Virus record (IMG/VR): IMGVR_UViG_3300042560_002043
Span: 1-45,414 of that record
Source: a virus
Length of the DNA stretch: 45,414 bases
Strand: one strand, 5' to 3'
The position numbers and the translations under genes were made by a program. This document shows positions 8,615-16,578 of the stretch, one piece after another. How positions within the stretch are numbered: position 1 is the stretch's first letter; every line of letters begins with the position of its first letter. The notes beneath the pieces are model-generated. The model saw only the letters and a program-made list of their open reading frames with translations. It was not told where the DNA came from and ran no database searches.

Positions 8615-8856
8615 CACCAAAGCGGACGCGGTGTAATTGATCGGCGTCCATTACCTGAAGTGCCGATACTCAAGTTCTCTACTTGCTGTGTCCAGTATTC
8701 GATGCCTTTTCGGATTTCAACCAAATCCGCTCGTCTCATTGACCGGAAGCCATCACCATGGCCAAAGCTATACTGTTGCCCACTTAAAACAGCAGCTTCC
8801 GCATCAAGGTACTGCGTCAGCCGCGCTCGGGCGGTCTCCAGGGTGATGGCACTCAT
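8614..8856 (-). CDS. Head-tail connector, gpW/DUF6148-like
   Basis: The 80-aa product fits the gpW/DUF6148 pattern: two helices (TLETARARLTQYLDAEAAVL), a small hairpin (GQQYSFGHGDG) and a third helix (RADLVEIRKGIEYWTQQV). It sits between the large terminase and the portal, exactly where lambda W lies. Such proteins bind below the portal and are needed before tails join. It begins ten bases after the terL stop and is coupled to the portal gene through TGATG. Confidence 0.82.
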   Translation of the reverse strand: MSAITLETARARLTQYLDAEAAVLSGQQYSFGHGDGFRSMRRADLVEIRKGIEYWTQQVENLSIGTSGNGRRSITPRPLW

Positions 8857-8865
8857 GTAACCATC

Positions 8866-10755
8866 TTAGCGCGTGAACCTTGTGACACCAGCAAAAACGC
8901 TGCCATCGGTCTTCCCTGATGCAGTCGCCGCGGTAGGCGCCCCCCTTGCCGCGGCCTCCGCCAGCCGCTCCAGTTGGTCCCACATCGTCGCACGGTTGAA
9001 GCGGCGCTTTAGCAGCTCCAGCATTGCCAGGCAATACACCTCAAGGTCGAGCGGTTCATTCCGCGCACCTGATGGGCAATGCCACTCCAGCACCTGAAAG
9101 CCTTTCACGTAACGCGGTTGCAACCGCTCAGCGGTCAAACCCGCCAGGTACTCCTCTGTCGTCTCGTCATCAAAATGCACATAGCCGGGCCCTGGCTGCT
9201 CAATCTTCAACCGGCTGTAAACCGTCCGCTTCAACCCATGGCCGCCCACCATGTAAAGCGTAAGCCCGTTGCTGATTGTCTTGCCCCTGAATGTCACGTC
9301 GATCTTGCTGCCTTTGCTCAATGCAGGCGCGTCCCGCTTGTTCGCGCCCTTGATCGCTACCACGCCCTCCGCGGTGTAAGTCCTTGCCCAGTTGTAAGCC
9401 TCCGCCGTGTAGTGGCCGCCCGTGTCAACCGCGCAGAACCGCACCCGCATCGTTCCGCCTCCATCCCTCGGGAACTCCGTCCGCAAGACCGTCAACACCT
9501 GATCCCATACGTCCTGCTGCGCCGGGTCGCCTTCGATCTTCTGATGCCACACCCGCCAGCTTTCATCACCCCGTCCATACCCCTTGACCACCACTTCCAG
9601 CCAGGTGTCCTGCACGTCCACACTCATCAGCAGCACCAACACACCCGCCGGGCATGTTCCCGCTCGATACTCACCCGCACGCACAATCAAGCCGTCAGCG
9701 CTTACCTTGGCCAGTGCTTCGTCCTCCCATGCCTCGGCCGCTCGCTTGTTCTTCCATCCCTTGAGCAAGTTGACGTCACTCTTGGCCCGCAGGAATTCAT
9801 CCCGGATCTTTTCCCAGCTCAGCCACCCATAGGGCGCATACCACCCCGGCAGGTGGAATCCTGCTGTCTCCCCATCGCCTTTTGCCGTCGCCATCCATCG
9901 CCCGCCACCCAGCATGGTGCCCTTGTGGTGTTGCGCCACCAGCTCGTTGCACGCTGGGCATTTGCACAAAACCTCTGAATCAGAAGTATTCCACACAAAG
10001 TCTTTCCACTCCAGAAACTCGCGATCTCCGCAGCACGGCATCAGCGCGGCATACCGCCGGCGGTCAGATCGCTCCTCATACTCCCATGTGATGCGACAAG
10101 CGCCACGGGTTCCCGGTGTGCTGGTTAGCAGGGTCTTCCGGTCTGGAAAGTTAGTCTGGCGTGCCTCCGCGTTTTCTAATGGATCACCCTTATCGTCCAT
10201 CTCCATTGGAAACGAGCTAACCTCGTCTGCCCAGAAATACTGTGCTGGCATCCCTTGCGCTGCACTTCCGCTATTGCTGCCAACAATTGAAATCAACATA
10301 TCTCCTTGAAATTCTTTTAGAAACATCGCATTAGCTGAATCTCTAGACTTACTGCTTAGTGCTTTTGCTGCAACCGCTGGCGTATCCTCAAACAATGGCC
10401 GTAGCCTTTGTTGATACTGCCTCTTAGCAAACGGCTCAGTTGGAAACATGATTAGCATTGGCGCCGGGTCCATTGCAATGCTTCGCGCTGTCCAGTTCAA
10501 TCCACACTCTGTCTTAGCTCCCGACTGGCTCCCAAAGATCAGCACCACCCTTCTGATGCGCTTCTCCCGTGGGCTTAGCAGGTCCATAGGCTCCCGCAAG
10601 AACGGAACCCGATCTGTTCGCCATGGCCCAGGCTCTGAGCACGACCGCCGCGTCAGAATCCGCTCAGCATCCGCAAACTGACTCACCGTCAGGTCAACGG
10701 GCGGCTGAAGCGCTTCGATGAACGCCTCCCGATACAGCTGCGCTCCGTCAGGCAT
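8866..10755 (-). CDS. Terminase large subunit (GpA family)
   Basis: The 629-aa product is a lambda GpA-type packaging ATPase and nuclease. It shows the N-terminal region RVPFLREPMDLLSPREKRI, a Walker A-like GSQSGAKT at residues 75-82, a Walker B YFWADE at 173-178, and a STPGTRGACRI coupling motif. A cysteine-rich segment (PCCGDREF ... CKCPACNE) is characteristic of this family. The C-terminal half holds the nuclease domain, beginning LLMSVDVQDTWLEVVV. GpA enzymes cut cos sites, so the virion DNA probably has cohesive ends. The start overlaps the terS stop by 8 bp. Confidence 0.95.
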   Translation of the reverse strand: MPDGAQLYREAFIEALQPPVDLTVSQFADAERILTRRSCSEPGPWRTDRVPFLREPMDLLSPREKRIRRVVLIFGSQSGAKTECGLNWTARSIAMDPAPMLIMFPTEPFAKRQYQQRLRPLFEDTPAVAAKALSSKSRDSANAMFLKEFQGDMLISIVGSNSGSAAQGMPAQYFWADEVSSFPMEMDDKGDPLENAEARQTNFPDRKTLLTSTPGTRGACRITWEYEERSDRRRYAALMPCCGDREFLEWKDFVWNTSDSEVLCKCPACNELVAQHHKGTMLGGGRWMATAKGDGETAGFHLPGWYAPYGWLSWEKIRDEFLRAKSDVNLLKGWKNKRAAEAWEDEALAKVSADGLIVRAGEYRAGTCPAGVLVLLMSVDVQDTWLEVVVKGYGRGDESWRVWHQKIEGDPAQQDVWDQVLTVLRTEFPRDGGGTMRVRFCAVDTGGHYTAEAYNWARTYTAEGVVAIKGANKRDAPALSKGSKIDVTFRGKTISNGLTLYMVGGHGLKRTVYSRLKIEQPGPGYVHFDDETTEEYLAGLTAERLQPRYVKGFQVLEWHCPSGARNEPLDLEVYCLAMLELLKRRFNRATMWDQLERLAEAAARGAPTAATASGKTDGSVFAGVTRFTR

Positions 10756-11317
10756 CAGCCAATCCCTTCAACGCCATCTCAATCTCACCTTGCACCAACT
10801 GGCGCACCTCTTCCTGATCTTGCATTGTCGCCAGCATCGCCGCAATCCTCGACGGAATGATCAGCAACCGGTCACGTACCTGCCGGGCAAGCCGGGAGGC
10901 CTCCCTCCTTACGTCATCCGTTGGAACCAGCTCGCCCCGTCCATGCAAGGCCTCAAGCTTTGCCTTCTCCGCTTGGTAGTGCTCTCGCCTTGCACGGCTG
11001 TTGTTTAGGTCTGGGATATCGTCCTCTGGTAACGACTTGATATACGCTCGCAGTTGCTTTGAGCTCACTGCTGCCGGTGCCGCCGGTTGAGCCATTGCCA
11101 CCGCCGCCGGTTGGCGTGAGGTCCCTTCAGCTGATGGCGGCTTTTGTAAGGTGTTCTTTGCCCATAAAGTTAATGCCACTTCTTTGTTAATCATCTCCCT
11201 GCCATTTGCCTTCCTCACAACCGCCTCAGCAATCCGGCCGGTACGGATGGCCTTCCCGACCGCAGAAGGACTCACATCTAAAAGCCTCGCTAGTTCGCTT
11301 TTCGTGATCTCCGCCAT
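10748..11317 (-). CDS. Terminase small subunit (Nu1-like)
   Basis: The 189-aa protein begins with a winged HTH (ITKSELARLLDVSPSAVGKAIRTGRI) for cos recognition. After an Ala/Pro-rich linker comes the helical region typical of Nu1-like proteins (YQAEKAKLEALHGRGELVP, then SRLARQVRDRLLIIPSRIAAML). It would bind DNA near cos and recruit the large subunit. It is the first gene downstream of a 284-bp non-coding region carrying GGTTCAAA repeats, which suits a cosB arrangement. Confidence 0.9.
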   Translation of the reverse strand: MAEITKSELARLLDVSPSAVGKAIRTGRIAEAVVRKANGREMINKEVALTLWAKNTLQKPPSAEGTSRQPAAVAMAQPAAPAAVSSKQLRAYIKSLPEDDIPDLNNSRARREHYQAEKAKLEALHGRGELVPTDDVRREASRLARQVRDRLLIIPSRIAAMLATMQDQEEVRQLVQGEIEMALKGLADA

Positions 11318-11601
11318 TGCTTCAACTCGGTCAGCCCATGCTACAACGGCTTTGAACCACGGTTCAAACTGCGCTCAACCTTGGTTCAAAGCCCCAAAGG
11401 GGGAGGGGGTTGCCTTGCGCTCAGGGCCTGCTTGAACCTTGTTTTTGAGTCCACGCTGGGAGTTAGGTGGGGTTCGAACAATGCGCATATTGGAATGCTC
11501 CAGAAGGACCCGACAATCATACCGTTATATGATGATATCCTTATACAACAGTGTTAGTGCTGCAGCGTGTCATTTAACAACGGTACAACGTTAGTATTGT
11601 A
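11318..11601. other. Probable cos / late regulatory region upstream of terS
   Basis: This 284-bp stretch has no gene. The terS-proximal half carries GGTTCAAA or its complement at 11351-11358, 11361-11368, 11383-11390 and, in weaker form, CTTGAACC at 11431-11438 and GGTTCGAA at 11471-11478. The first two form an inverted repeat with a 2-bp gap. The distal half (about 11500-11600) is AT-rich and includes the palindromes GCTGCAGC (11559-11566) and TACAA-8-TTGTA (11584-11601). By analogy with lambda (cosN, then cosB, then Nu1), the repeats would be small-terminase sites and the distal half would hold the nick site. No lambda cos sequence is recognisable. Confidence 0.5.
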
Positions 11602-12438
11602 TTACTTAAACCGAGCCGATTCGATTGCCCGCCTGAATGCGCCTGGATAGAGGCGCTCAAACTCGCGCATCGCCAGGCTGCGAAGCGGGAAGCGGGGGGA
11701 GTAGGAAGGGGCTCGGACTACGTTGAACGCAACGGTGAAGCCGCGAGGCAGGCGAGCGGTGGCTGGCCTGCCGGGCCGACCACTGCCAAGGCCTGTGTTG
11801 CCTCGTGGCCGCGAGCCGGATCGAACTGCGATGGCGGAGTAGCTGGGGGGACGCGCCTCGCCTTGGTATCCGGCGGCGAATGGAAACCAGTGACGACTGG
11901 ACGTGGAGCTTCCGCGTGGTGTGTTGGCACTGAAGCCAGAGCCGGAGCCAGCGCGAAGGCCAGCAAGGAGTTGAACGTAGGTGGAGGATCGAACGTTGCC
12001 GTAACGGTCAAGGACACCGGGGCCCTTGCCTGATGGGGTGATGAACTGACCGGGATCAAGGATACCAACCGAACGTAGTTTACGTTCTGTACTCTTTGTT
12101 GATCGCGATCCACCCCTGGCTTGTACATCCATGTATCGACCAGATGGTGTACCAATGCCTTTACCTGAGAAGGTATCAGTAAACTCCCCATCGCCGTAGT
12201 TAAAGCCGACAGCGGCGGTTAGGTCTTGTGGAGTAGATGAGCGACGAAGAAGACCGCGGGTTGTCCAGGGGGTGGGGCGATCAATGCGTTGCGGTAGCTG
12301 AGAACGCATCGCCTCATGAGTTCCCTTGAGGGCAGAGTTAAGGGCATGAGATGTTATTGCTTGAATGTTTAGTGATAGGCTTGCTGCGTATCGTGATAGC
12401 TCATCTACTTGTATCGTATCAACGTCAAAGCGTATCAT
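11602..12438 (-). CDS. Tail-completion / minor tail protein Z-like
   Basis: The 278-aa product resembles a widespread phage structural family often annotated minor tail protein Z. It shows LPQRIDRPTPWTTRG near residue 55, a GRYMDVQARGGSR segment, the GVLDRYGNVRSSTYVQLLAGL block, a SANTPRGSSTSSRHWF region and a closing APSYSPRFPLRSLAMREF block. In lambda, Z lies between FII and U; here it lies upstream of the cos-like region, so in the packaged linear genome it would be at the opposite end from terS. The central part is Gly/Ser/Arg-rich. A putative promoter lies directly upstream. Confidence 0.6.
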   Translation of the reverse strand: MIRFDVDTIQVDELSRYAASLSLNIQAITSHALNSALKGTHEAMRSQLPQRIDRPTPWTTRGLLRRSSTPQDLTAAVGFNYGDGEFTDTFSGKGIGTPSGRYMDVQARGGSRSTKSTERKLRSVGILDPGQFITPSGKGPGVLDRYGNVRSSTYVQLLAGLRAGSGSGFSANTPRGSSTSSRHWFPFAAGYQGEARPPSYSAIAVRSGSRPRGNTGLGSGRPGRPATARLPRGFTVAFNVVRAPSYSPRFPLRSLAMREFERLYPGAFRRAIESARFK

Positions 12439-12464
12439 AGTATTGTGTTGTGTTGTTTCAGTTT

Positions 12465-12493
12465 ATTGTAGGCGTGCGTGTTGGCAATGAAAA
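12465..12493 (-). promoter_or_regulatory. Putative promoter for the start of the late operon
   Basis: On the minus strand, TACAAT (12465-12470) lies 17 bp downstream of TTTTCA (12488-12493). The -10 matches TATAAT at five of six bases; the -35 is weak, as expected if a phage sigma factor or activator is used. Transcription would start near 12458, about 20 bases before the ATG at 12438. The -35 overlaps the T-run of the terminator for the preceding operon. Confidence 0.32.
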
Positions 12494-12521
12494 GCCCCCC
12501 GGTGTTCCACCACCGAGGGGC
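12490..12521 (-). terminator. Intrinsic terminator after the replication operon
   Basis: Read on the minus strand, an 11-bp stem (12511-12521 with 12494-12504, one G-U pair) encloses a 6-base loop and is followed by TTTTC. It lies between the DUF7303-like gene and the late operon and would separate the two transcripts. Confidence 0.68.
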
Positions 12522-12531
12522 AACAAACAAG

Positions 12532-12636
12532 CCCCGGTCGCTGCTCAGTCCTGAGAAAACGGACAGCGCCCGGGGACCATGGCCGGAGGAGGCCCGAAGG
12601 GGATCCGAGTGTGCCTGTCTGAAAGACCTCGGATCC
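12532..12636. repeat. Two further inverted repeats in a structured intergenic region
   Basis: The first has arms 12532-12543 (CCCCGGTCGCTG) and 12564-12575 with 11 of 12 bases paired; its 20-base loop itself contains CTCAG-TC-CTGAG. The second has perfect 9-bp arms, GGATCCGAG at 12601-12609 and CTCGGATCC at 12628-12636, around an 18-base loop. With the terminator at 12490 they form three stacked hairpins in the gene-free stretch 12439-12681. Neither has a T-run, so they may fold in RNA for another purpose or be protein-binding sites. Confidence 0.6.
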
Positions 12637-12681
12637 GCAAGTAGTGTAGCACCTTGGCCAGGGGGGAGAAGCGATCAGGGA

Positions 12682-12948
12682 TCAGGCGATGCGGATGCAA
12701 TAGGCGATGCCCGCACATTTATTTCGGGCTGGATCCAAGCCGATGGAAAAGTTGACACGAATGGGCTGCTTGTTCTTGTAGGCATGAGCGCAGGTTCTGA
12801 CCGAGGCGATAGCGGCGGGATCAAACTCAAACCAGTCGCCCACCGCGAGGTCCGAGAAGGGCCAGCGGCGGCGGCGATCGATGTCGGGGGCGTTCGGGTC
12901 GACCAAGGGGCGTCTCTGCCCGTTCATGAAGTTTTTGTTGATTGCCAT
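12682..12948 (-). CDS. Small DUF7303-like phage protein
   Basis: The 88-aa product ends in a recognisable pattern: PFSDLAVGDWFEFD, then a SVRTCAHAYKNKQPIRVNFSI helix-strand unit and a final GIAYCIRIA strand. This resembles small uncharacterised phage proteins of the DUF7303 type, possibly nucleic-acid binding, often encoded near replication genes. The start is ATG at 12948; no Shine-Dalgarno is visible, and ATG at 12927 is another option. It is the last gene of the replication block and is separated from the primase by the iteron region. Confidence 0.6.
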   Translation of the reverse strand: MAINKNFMNGQRRPLVDPNAPDIDRRRRWPFSDLAVGDWFEFDPAAIASVRTCAHAYKNKQPIRVNFSIGLDPARNKCAGIAYCIRIA

Positions 12949-12996
12949 GAGATGGAGGTGGGATGGCTTTAGCAAGCGTAGCAGGCAAGTAAGGGG

Positions 12997-13280
12997 CGGG
13001 TAGGGCTGCCCTACCTCTGCCCTACCTCGATCTTAGGTAGGGCACCCGAAACCCGTTGCGTTGCAGTCGATTGCCCTACTTACCCTACTTACCCTTCCTA
13101 AAGTAGTAACAAGGGGTAATTATAGGGAGAAGGGGGGGGAGGGGTTGAGGGTAAGCAAAGTGTGCGGAGCAGGTAGGGCAGCTGGCAGGTAGGACAGCAA
13201 GCGAAAACCCCAGGTGTGGCCTGGGGTTTCGGGGTGCCCTACCTCATTTGGCGGGCTTTTGGTTGGGGGCAGGTAGGGCA
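12997..13280. other. Iteron cluster: candidate replication origin
   Basis: The roughly 300-bp gap between primase and the DUF7303-like gene contains about ten copies of a decamer TGCCCTACCT or its complement AGGTAGGGCA. Exact copies start at 13007, 13018, 13035 (complement), 13171 (complement), 13235 and 13271 (complement). Near copies start at 12997, 13072, 13081, 13090 and 13187. Copies occur in both orientations, and an AT-richer patch (13095-13130) lies in the middle. Repeats like this beside helicase and primase genes are the hallmark of iteron-type origins. A role as an operator array is the alternative. Confidence 0.6.
13204..13229. terminator. Hairpin terminator after the primase gene
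   Basis: AAACCCCAGG (13205-13214) and CCTGGGGTTT (13220-13229) form a perfect 10-bp stem with a 5-base loop. On the minus strand the stem is followed by a run of four T, so it fits an intrinsic terminator downstream of the primase stop at 13282. It lies inside the iteron cluster. Confidence 0.6.
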
Positions 13281-13281
13281 A

Positions 13282-15549
13282 TCAAGCTGTGGAAAACCAG
13301 CGCCATGTTCGCTGGCCGTCCTGCATGGTGCGGCGTCGTTCGTAGCCCATGGTGCGCAGCACGTCGGCAACTGCCATCTGATCTGCCCTCGTCTGGCGTT
13401 CTGTGGGCTTCTCAACCGCCTCAAGCAGGATGCGTTCGGTGGTGATCGGCTCGCCAGGGATTCGCTGCGCCAACCACTGGGCAATAGTCGGCTCCCATGG
13501 GTTGGATACCTGATAGGCCTCGTTCTCTGTGTTCACCAGCTGGGCCAGCTCGTGGGAGAGGTAGTTAAGCTCTCCGGCCCTGTAAGCGGCCACGGCGCCG
13601 GCCCATATGGCATCGCGATCCGCCATGAGGGTCCCGGTGTCGATGGGATCGGCCTGGGTGCGGGTGACGGGGATGATCCAGAAGCGGCGGTTGCCGGTGT
13701 CGTCGACGAGGAAGCCTGTCTGACGGTTGGTCGAGCCGACGATGATTCCGCGGCGCGGGAAGGACTCTGTGGCCTTGCCGTAGGGCACGCGGAAGAGGTC
13801 GGTGGCCTGCGAGAGGAAGTTCTTGATCTGGCCGGCATGCTTGCGGCTCATGACGTGGTCGAGCTCGGCCCATTCCATGATCCAAGAACGGTGAAGGATC
13901 ATCAGGTCGTCTTTGGATGAGCAGTCACCGAGGGCATCGGAGAAGAAGGGTCCGCCAAGCGCATTCCAGAAGGATGACTTGCGGGCGCCTTGATCTCCCA
14001 TCAAGACCGTGGCTGTGTCGTGTTTCCAGCCGGGCTCAAAGGCGCGGCGCACGGCCCCGATGAGGGTGCAACGGAGCATGTGGTCGTAGAGGGTTGGGCC
14101 TCCGAGCCTGACGTCTTCGGGCCTGAGGTAGCCCGTGGCGAGGCCACCGATGTAGGCAGGATCCACGGTGGCCTCCACATGCTCCAGGTAAAGGCGCACG
14201 GGGTCATATGTGTTTTCGTGAGCTATCTCAATGAGGCAATCCAAAGACAGTTCCTTGCCAACCTTAAAGCCTTGTCCAGCGAGGGTGAGGTAGAAGCGCT
14301 CAGCGCCATCAATGACGGCGCCATCAAGCTCGATCTGCTGTGAGAACGTGTTGTAGCGGAGGCGGCCACCGGCGGCCTGAGTGCGGAGCATGGCCAAGAG
14401 TTCGCCGGCTTCAAGCTTGATCGGCTTGCTGAATGAAGGTGTAAACCCCTCCTGCTGATCCTGCTGACGTGGAGTTGAACTATCCGGGAATTCCGGATTG
14501 TTGGCCTGTGACCGTGTGCCCGTTGGAGTGTGCTGGTGGGCTGCCCCGGCATGTTGAAAGAGTGGGCCAGGATCTTCGTCGGCGAGCTGTTCGAGATGGA
14601 TGTCGCGGATGCGATCGCGAACGAAGATGGCGGCTTGCTCTAGAGACCAGTCTGCATCAGCCACGTCCCAGCCGCTAGGGGCGTCATCAGGAGGCTCGAT
14701 GCGTCGGATGGTGGTGCCCGGCTGCTGGAGAAGGCGCCGAGCGAGACGGCTCATGGCGAGCGCACCATCGACGTCAGCATCGGGCCATAGGGTGATGCAC
14801 CGCCCCGTGAGCGGTGACCAGTCGACGAGGTCGACGGCCTTGGAGCCGTTGGACCACGAGACAACGACAACAGCTGGGAACAGGGCTGCCGCGGCATCAG
14901 CGGCCTTCTCACCCTCGACTACTAAAACGGGAGCGTCGGGCCGGTTGGCCAGGTCAGGGAGGCGGTAGAGGGGCCTTGGGGTGGGCCATTCGCAGGAGAA
15001 CGGGTCGGCCTTCTCGCCACGGGATCGTGGGAAGTGCCAGCGCCCGTCAAGCCAAACGCGATGAATGAAAATCTTGCGGCCTGGCTTGCCAGCCCGCGGC
15101 GGTATGTCGAACCGTTGAATCCAGAAAAGCTGTTGTCCAGTGAGGGAGCGGTAGCACCATTGGGCAGTTGCTCTGCCGAGCACTGGTGGCGGCGCGTCTG
15201 GTGGCGGGATCTCAGGGATTCGATGCGGCCGGGAGCGGTTGGGAGTGACATCAGGGGGCAAGTTGAGGTGCGCTTCAATCCGGCGGGCAGCGGTGGCGAA
15301 GTCCCACCCTGTGACTCGCAGCAGCAGATCCATGCCGGTGCCAGCGCGGCAGCATCCAGTGCGATCCGAACCGCCGGAGCAGATCCATGTGCCGCGGCCA
15401 TTCTTGTCGTCGAATCGGTAGCGATCAGAGCCACCACAGACGGGGCAGGGCTGGTGCTCACCGTTCAGCTGCTGAGAGGAGAGTCCTGCGATAGTCGAAA
15501 GGATCTGTGGCCAGTGGCCCTGCGCGGCCTCGATGATGTTCCGCGGCAT
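13282..15549 (-). CDS. Primase-helicase fusion (zinc finger, TOPRIM, VirE/SF3-type ATPase)
   Basis: The 755-aa product combines three parts. Residues 30-75 form a primase zinc finger with Cys35, Cys38 and Cys57 and a nearby CC pair. Residues 205-265 form a TOPRIM domain (LVVEGEKAADAA, then LWPDADVDG). The C-terminal half is a VirE/DUF5906-type ATPase with Walker A-like GDQGARKSS at 518-526, a MEWAEL acidic motif and an FRVPYGKATESFPRRG block with STNR, typical of the family. The linker (about 335-375) is Gln/Pro/Ser-rich. It would prime and unwind DNA at the phage fork. ATG at 15549 lies 3 bp after the stop of the upstream 58-aa gene. Confidence 0.92.
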   Translation of the reverse strand: MPRNIIEAAQGHWPQILSTIAGLSSQQLNGEHQPCPVCGGSDRYRFDDKNGRGTWICSGGSDRTGCCRAGTGMDLLLRVTGWDFATAARRIEAHLNLPPDVTPNRSRPHRIPEIPPPDAPPPVLGRATAQWCYRSLTGQQLFWIQRFDIPPRAGKPGRKIFIHRVWLDGRWHFPRSRGEKADPFSCEWPTPRPLYRLPDLANRPDAPVLVVEGEKAADAAAALFPAVVVVSWSNGSKAVDLVDWSPLTGRCITLWPDADVDGALAMSRLARRLLQQPGTTIRRIEPPDDAPSGWDVADADWSLEQAAIFVRDRIRDIHLEQLADEDPGPLFQHAGAAHQHTPTGTRSQANNPEFPDSSTPRQQDQQEGFTPSFSKPIKLEAGELLAMLRTQAAGGRLRYNTFSQQIELDGAVIDGAERFYLTLAGQGFKVGKELSLDCLIEIAHENTYDPVRLYLEHVEATVDPAYIGGLATGYLRPEDVRLGGPTLYDHMLRCTLIGAVRRAFEPGWKHDTATVLMGDQGARKSSFWNALGGPFFSDALGDCSSKDDLMILHRSWIMEWAELDHVMSRKHAGQIKNFLSQATDLFRVPYGKATESFPRRGIIVGSTNRQTGFLVDDTGNRRFWIIPVTRTQADPIDTGTLMADRDAIWAGAVAAYRAGELNYLSHELAQLVNTENEAYQVSNPWEPTIAQWLAQRIPGEPITTERILLEAVEKPTERQTRADQMAVADVLRTMGYERRRTMQDGQRTWRWFSTA

Positions 15550-15552
15550 GTG

Positions 15553-15729
15553 TCAGGCGGCTGGTGTTGGCGGCGGCAATGCGTGAAGTGGTATGGACAC
15601 GAGGATCCGCACGGCTTGAGGGAACCAACCCCGGACCATGGCACGAGCAACACCGCAGGAGGTGGCAGGCACATCAATCCGATGGATCTGCCCCTGCGGC
15701 TGCTCAATCATCACGTAGTAGATATTCAC
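15553..15729 (-). CDS. Small 58-aa protein in the replication operon
   Basis: A GTG at 15729 overlaps the stop of the preceding gene as GTGA, and the frame ends at TGA 15553-15555, 3 bp before the primase ATG. The product begins NIYYVMIEQPQGQIHRIDVP and continues with GVARAMVRGWFPQAVRIL, suggesting a small alpha/beta protein. The exact fit between two genes and the start overlap support it. Function unknown. Confidence 0.62.
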   Translation of the reverse strand: MNIYYVMIEQPQGQIHRIDVPATSCGVARAMVRGWFPQAVRILVSIPLHALPPPTPAA

Positions 15730-16064
15730 AGCGGAGCCTGTTGCTCGGCGGTGGGGAAAATTGAGTCGAATGGGTCAGCGGTCTCGACGGTCTCGACGGT
15801 TGGCAATTCAGGCGCCACAGAGGCTTGGGGGATGGCCCGGATGGCCCGCCGCTGCAGCTGCCGAACTGAGCGAACGGTCCCTTCAACAAGAAGGAATGAC
15901 CAGCCGCCGGAGCGGATCTTGTTGGTAGCCCAGGCGGAAAGGGGGCCAGTCGTGGCCCATTTGAGCACATCTTTATCGTCGACGAGCTGAGACGTCAGGT
16001 GATGAGCATCGCGGTAGAGACGCCGCAGTCGGCGGAGGGCGTCATGGGGCGTAGGTGCGGGCAT
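15726..16064 (-). CDS. Uncharacterised 112-aa replication-block protein
   Basis: ATG at 16064 to TGA at 15726-15728. The N-terminal half is helical and basic (HDALRRLRRLYRDAHHLTSQ, then KWATTGPLSAWATNKI). The second half has a strand WSFLLVEGTVRSVRQLQRRA and an acidic tail. No family is recognised. It lies between the VRR-NUC nuclease and the 58-aa gene, with a GTGA overlap to the latter, so it probably works in replication or repair. The 70-bp gap upstream (16065-16134) shows no gene. Confidence 0.6.
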   Translation of the reverse strand: MPAPTPHDALRRLRRLYRDAHHLTSQLVDDKDVLKWATTGPLSAWATNKIRSGGWSFLLVEGTVRSVRQLQRRAIRAIPQASVAPELPTVETVETADPFDSIFPTAEQQAPL

Positions 16065-16134
16065 GAGGCAAGGAGGTGGGCCATCAAAGGGTAAGGAGGC
16101 CAGGCGGCCTGCCTGACCTTGTCGTAACAGGCTG

Positions 16135-16578
16135 TTACAAGCCGAGCGGTGGCGCCCATGGCCCGCGGTCGAGGATCTGCTGGGCTTCTTCGACGGAGTG
16201 GGCGACGCCAGCGATGCCGCCGGCCTGATGGACGACGGTGAGGAAGGTGCGCTGCTCTGCCGAAGGCTCCCCCTTGTCCTTTGCCTCGATGGCAACGAAC
16301 ACCGCGATCCGACGGCCCACCATGTCGGGTGTGATGGTGACGGAGTGGAGGCCGATGGCATCACTGGTGCCGCTGAGCACCGAGCCTCCATGAGAGCCGA
16401 GGCCATAGGCGACATACCGGCCGCGCTGATCGTAGAGGCCACCGACGTTGTTGCGCCATAGCCGCACTGGGCCGCGGCAGAGGGTATCGATGATGGGCCC
16501 GAGAACCGTGGATGTCTCACGCGAGGGCCTGGCCTTCCCACGGGTCCGCCGAGCGGGTGGTTTGTCTGTGCTGCTCAC
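16135..16578 (-). CDS. VRR-NUC domain nuclease
   Basis: The 147-aa product is a stand-alone VRR-NUC (PD-(D/E)XK superfamily) nuclease. It shows PVRLWRNNVGGLYD at 37-50, the GTSDAIG motif at 70-76, the catalytic VAIEAKDKG at 96-103 with the E-x-K signature, and QRTFLTVVHQAGGIAGVA with the conserved Gln. This family cuts branched or flapped DNA. I chose GTG at 16578, preceded by GGTGGAG; the gene then overlaps the helicase 3' end by 62 bp in another frame. The genes are probably translated together. The pairing of SF2 helicase and VRR-NUC nuclease is common in phage replication modules. Confidence 0.85.
   Translation of the reverse strand: MSSTDKPPARRTRGKARPSRETSTVLGPIIDTLCRGPVRLWRNNVGGLYDQRGRYVAYGLGSHGGSVLSGTSDAIGLHSVTITPDMVGRRIAVFVAIEAKDKGEPSAEQRTFLTVVHQAGGIAGVAHSVEEAQQILDRGPWAPPLGL

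Noticed and set aside
12478-12972. Plus-strand frame of 164 codons
   Set aside because: It runs through three hairpins and antisense to the DUF7303-like gene, and its product has no recognisable pattern.
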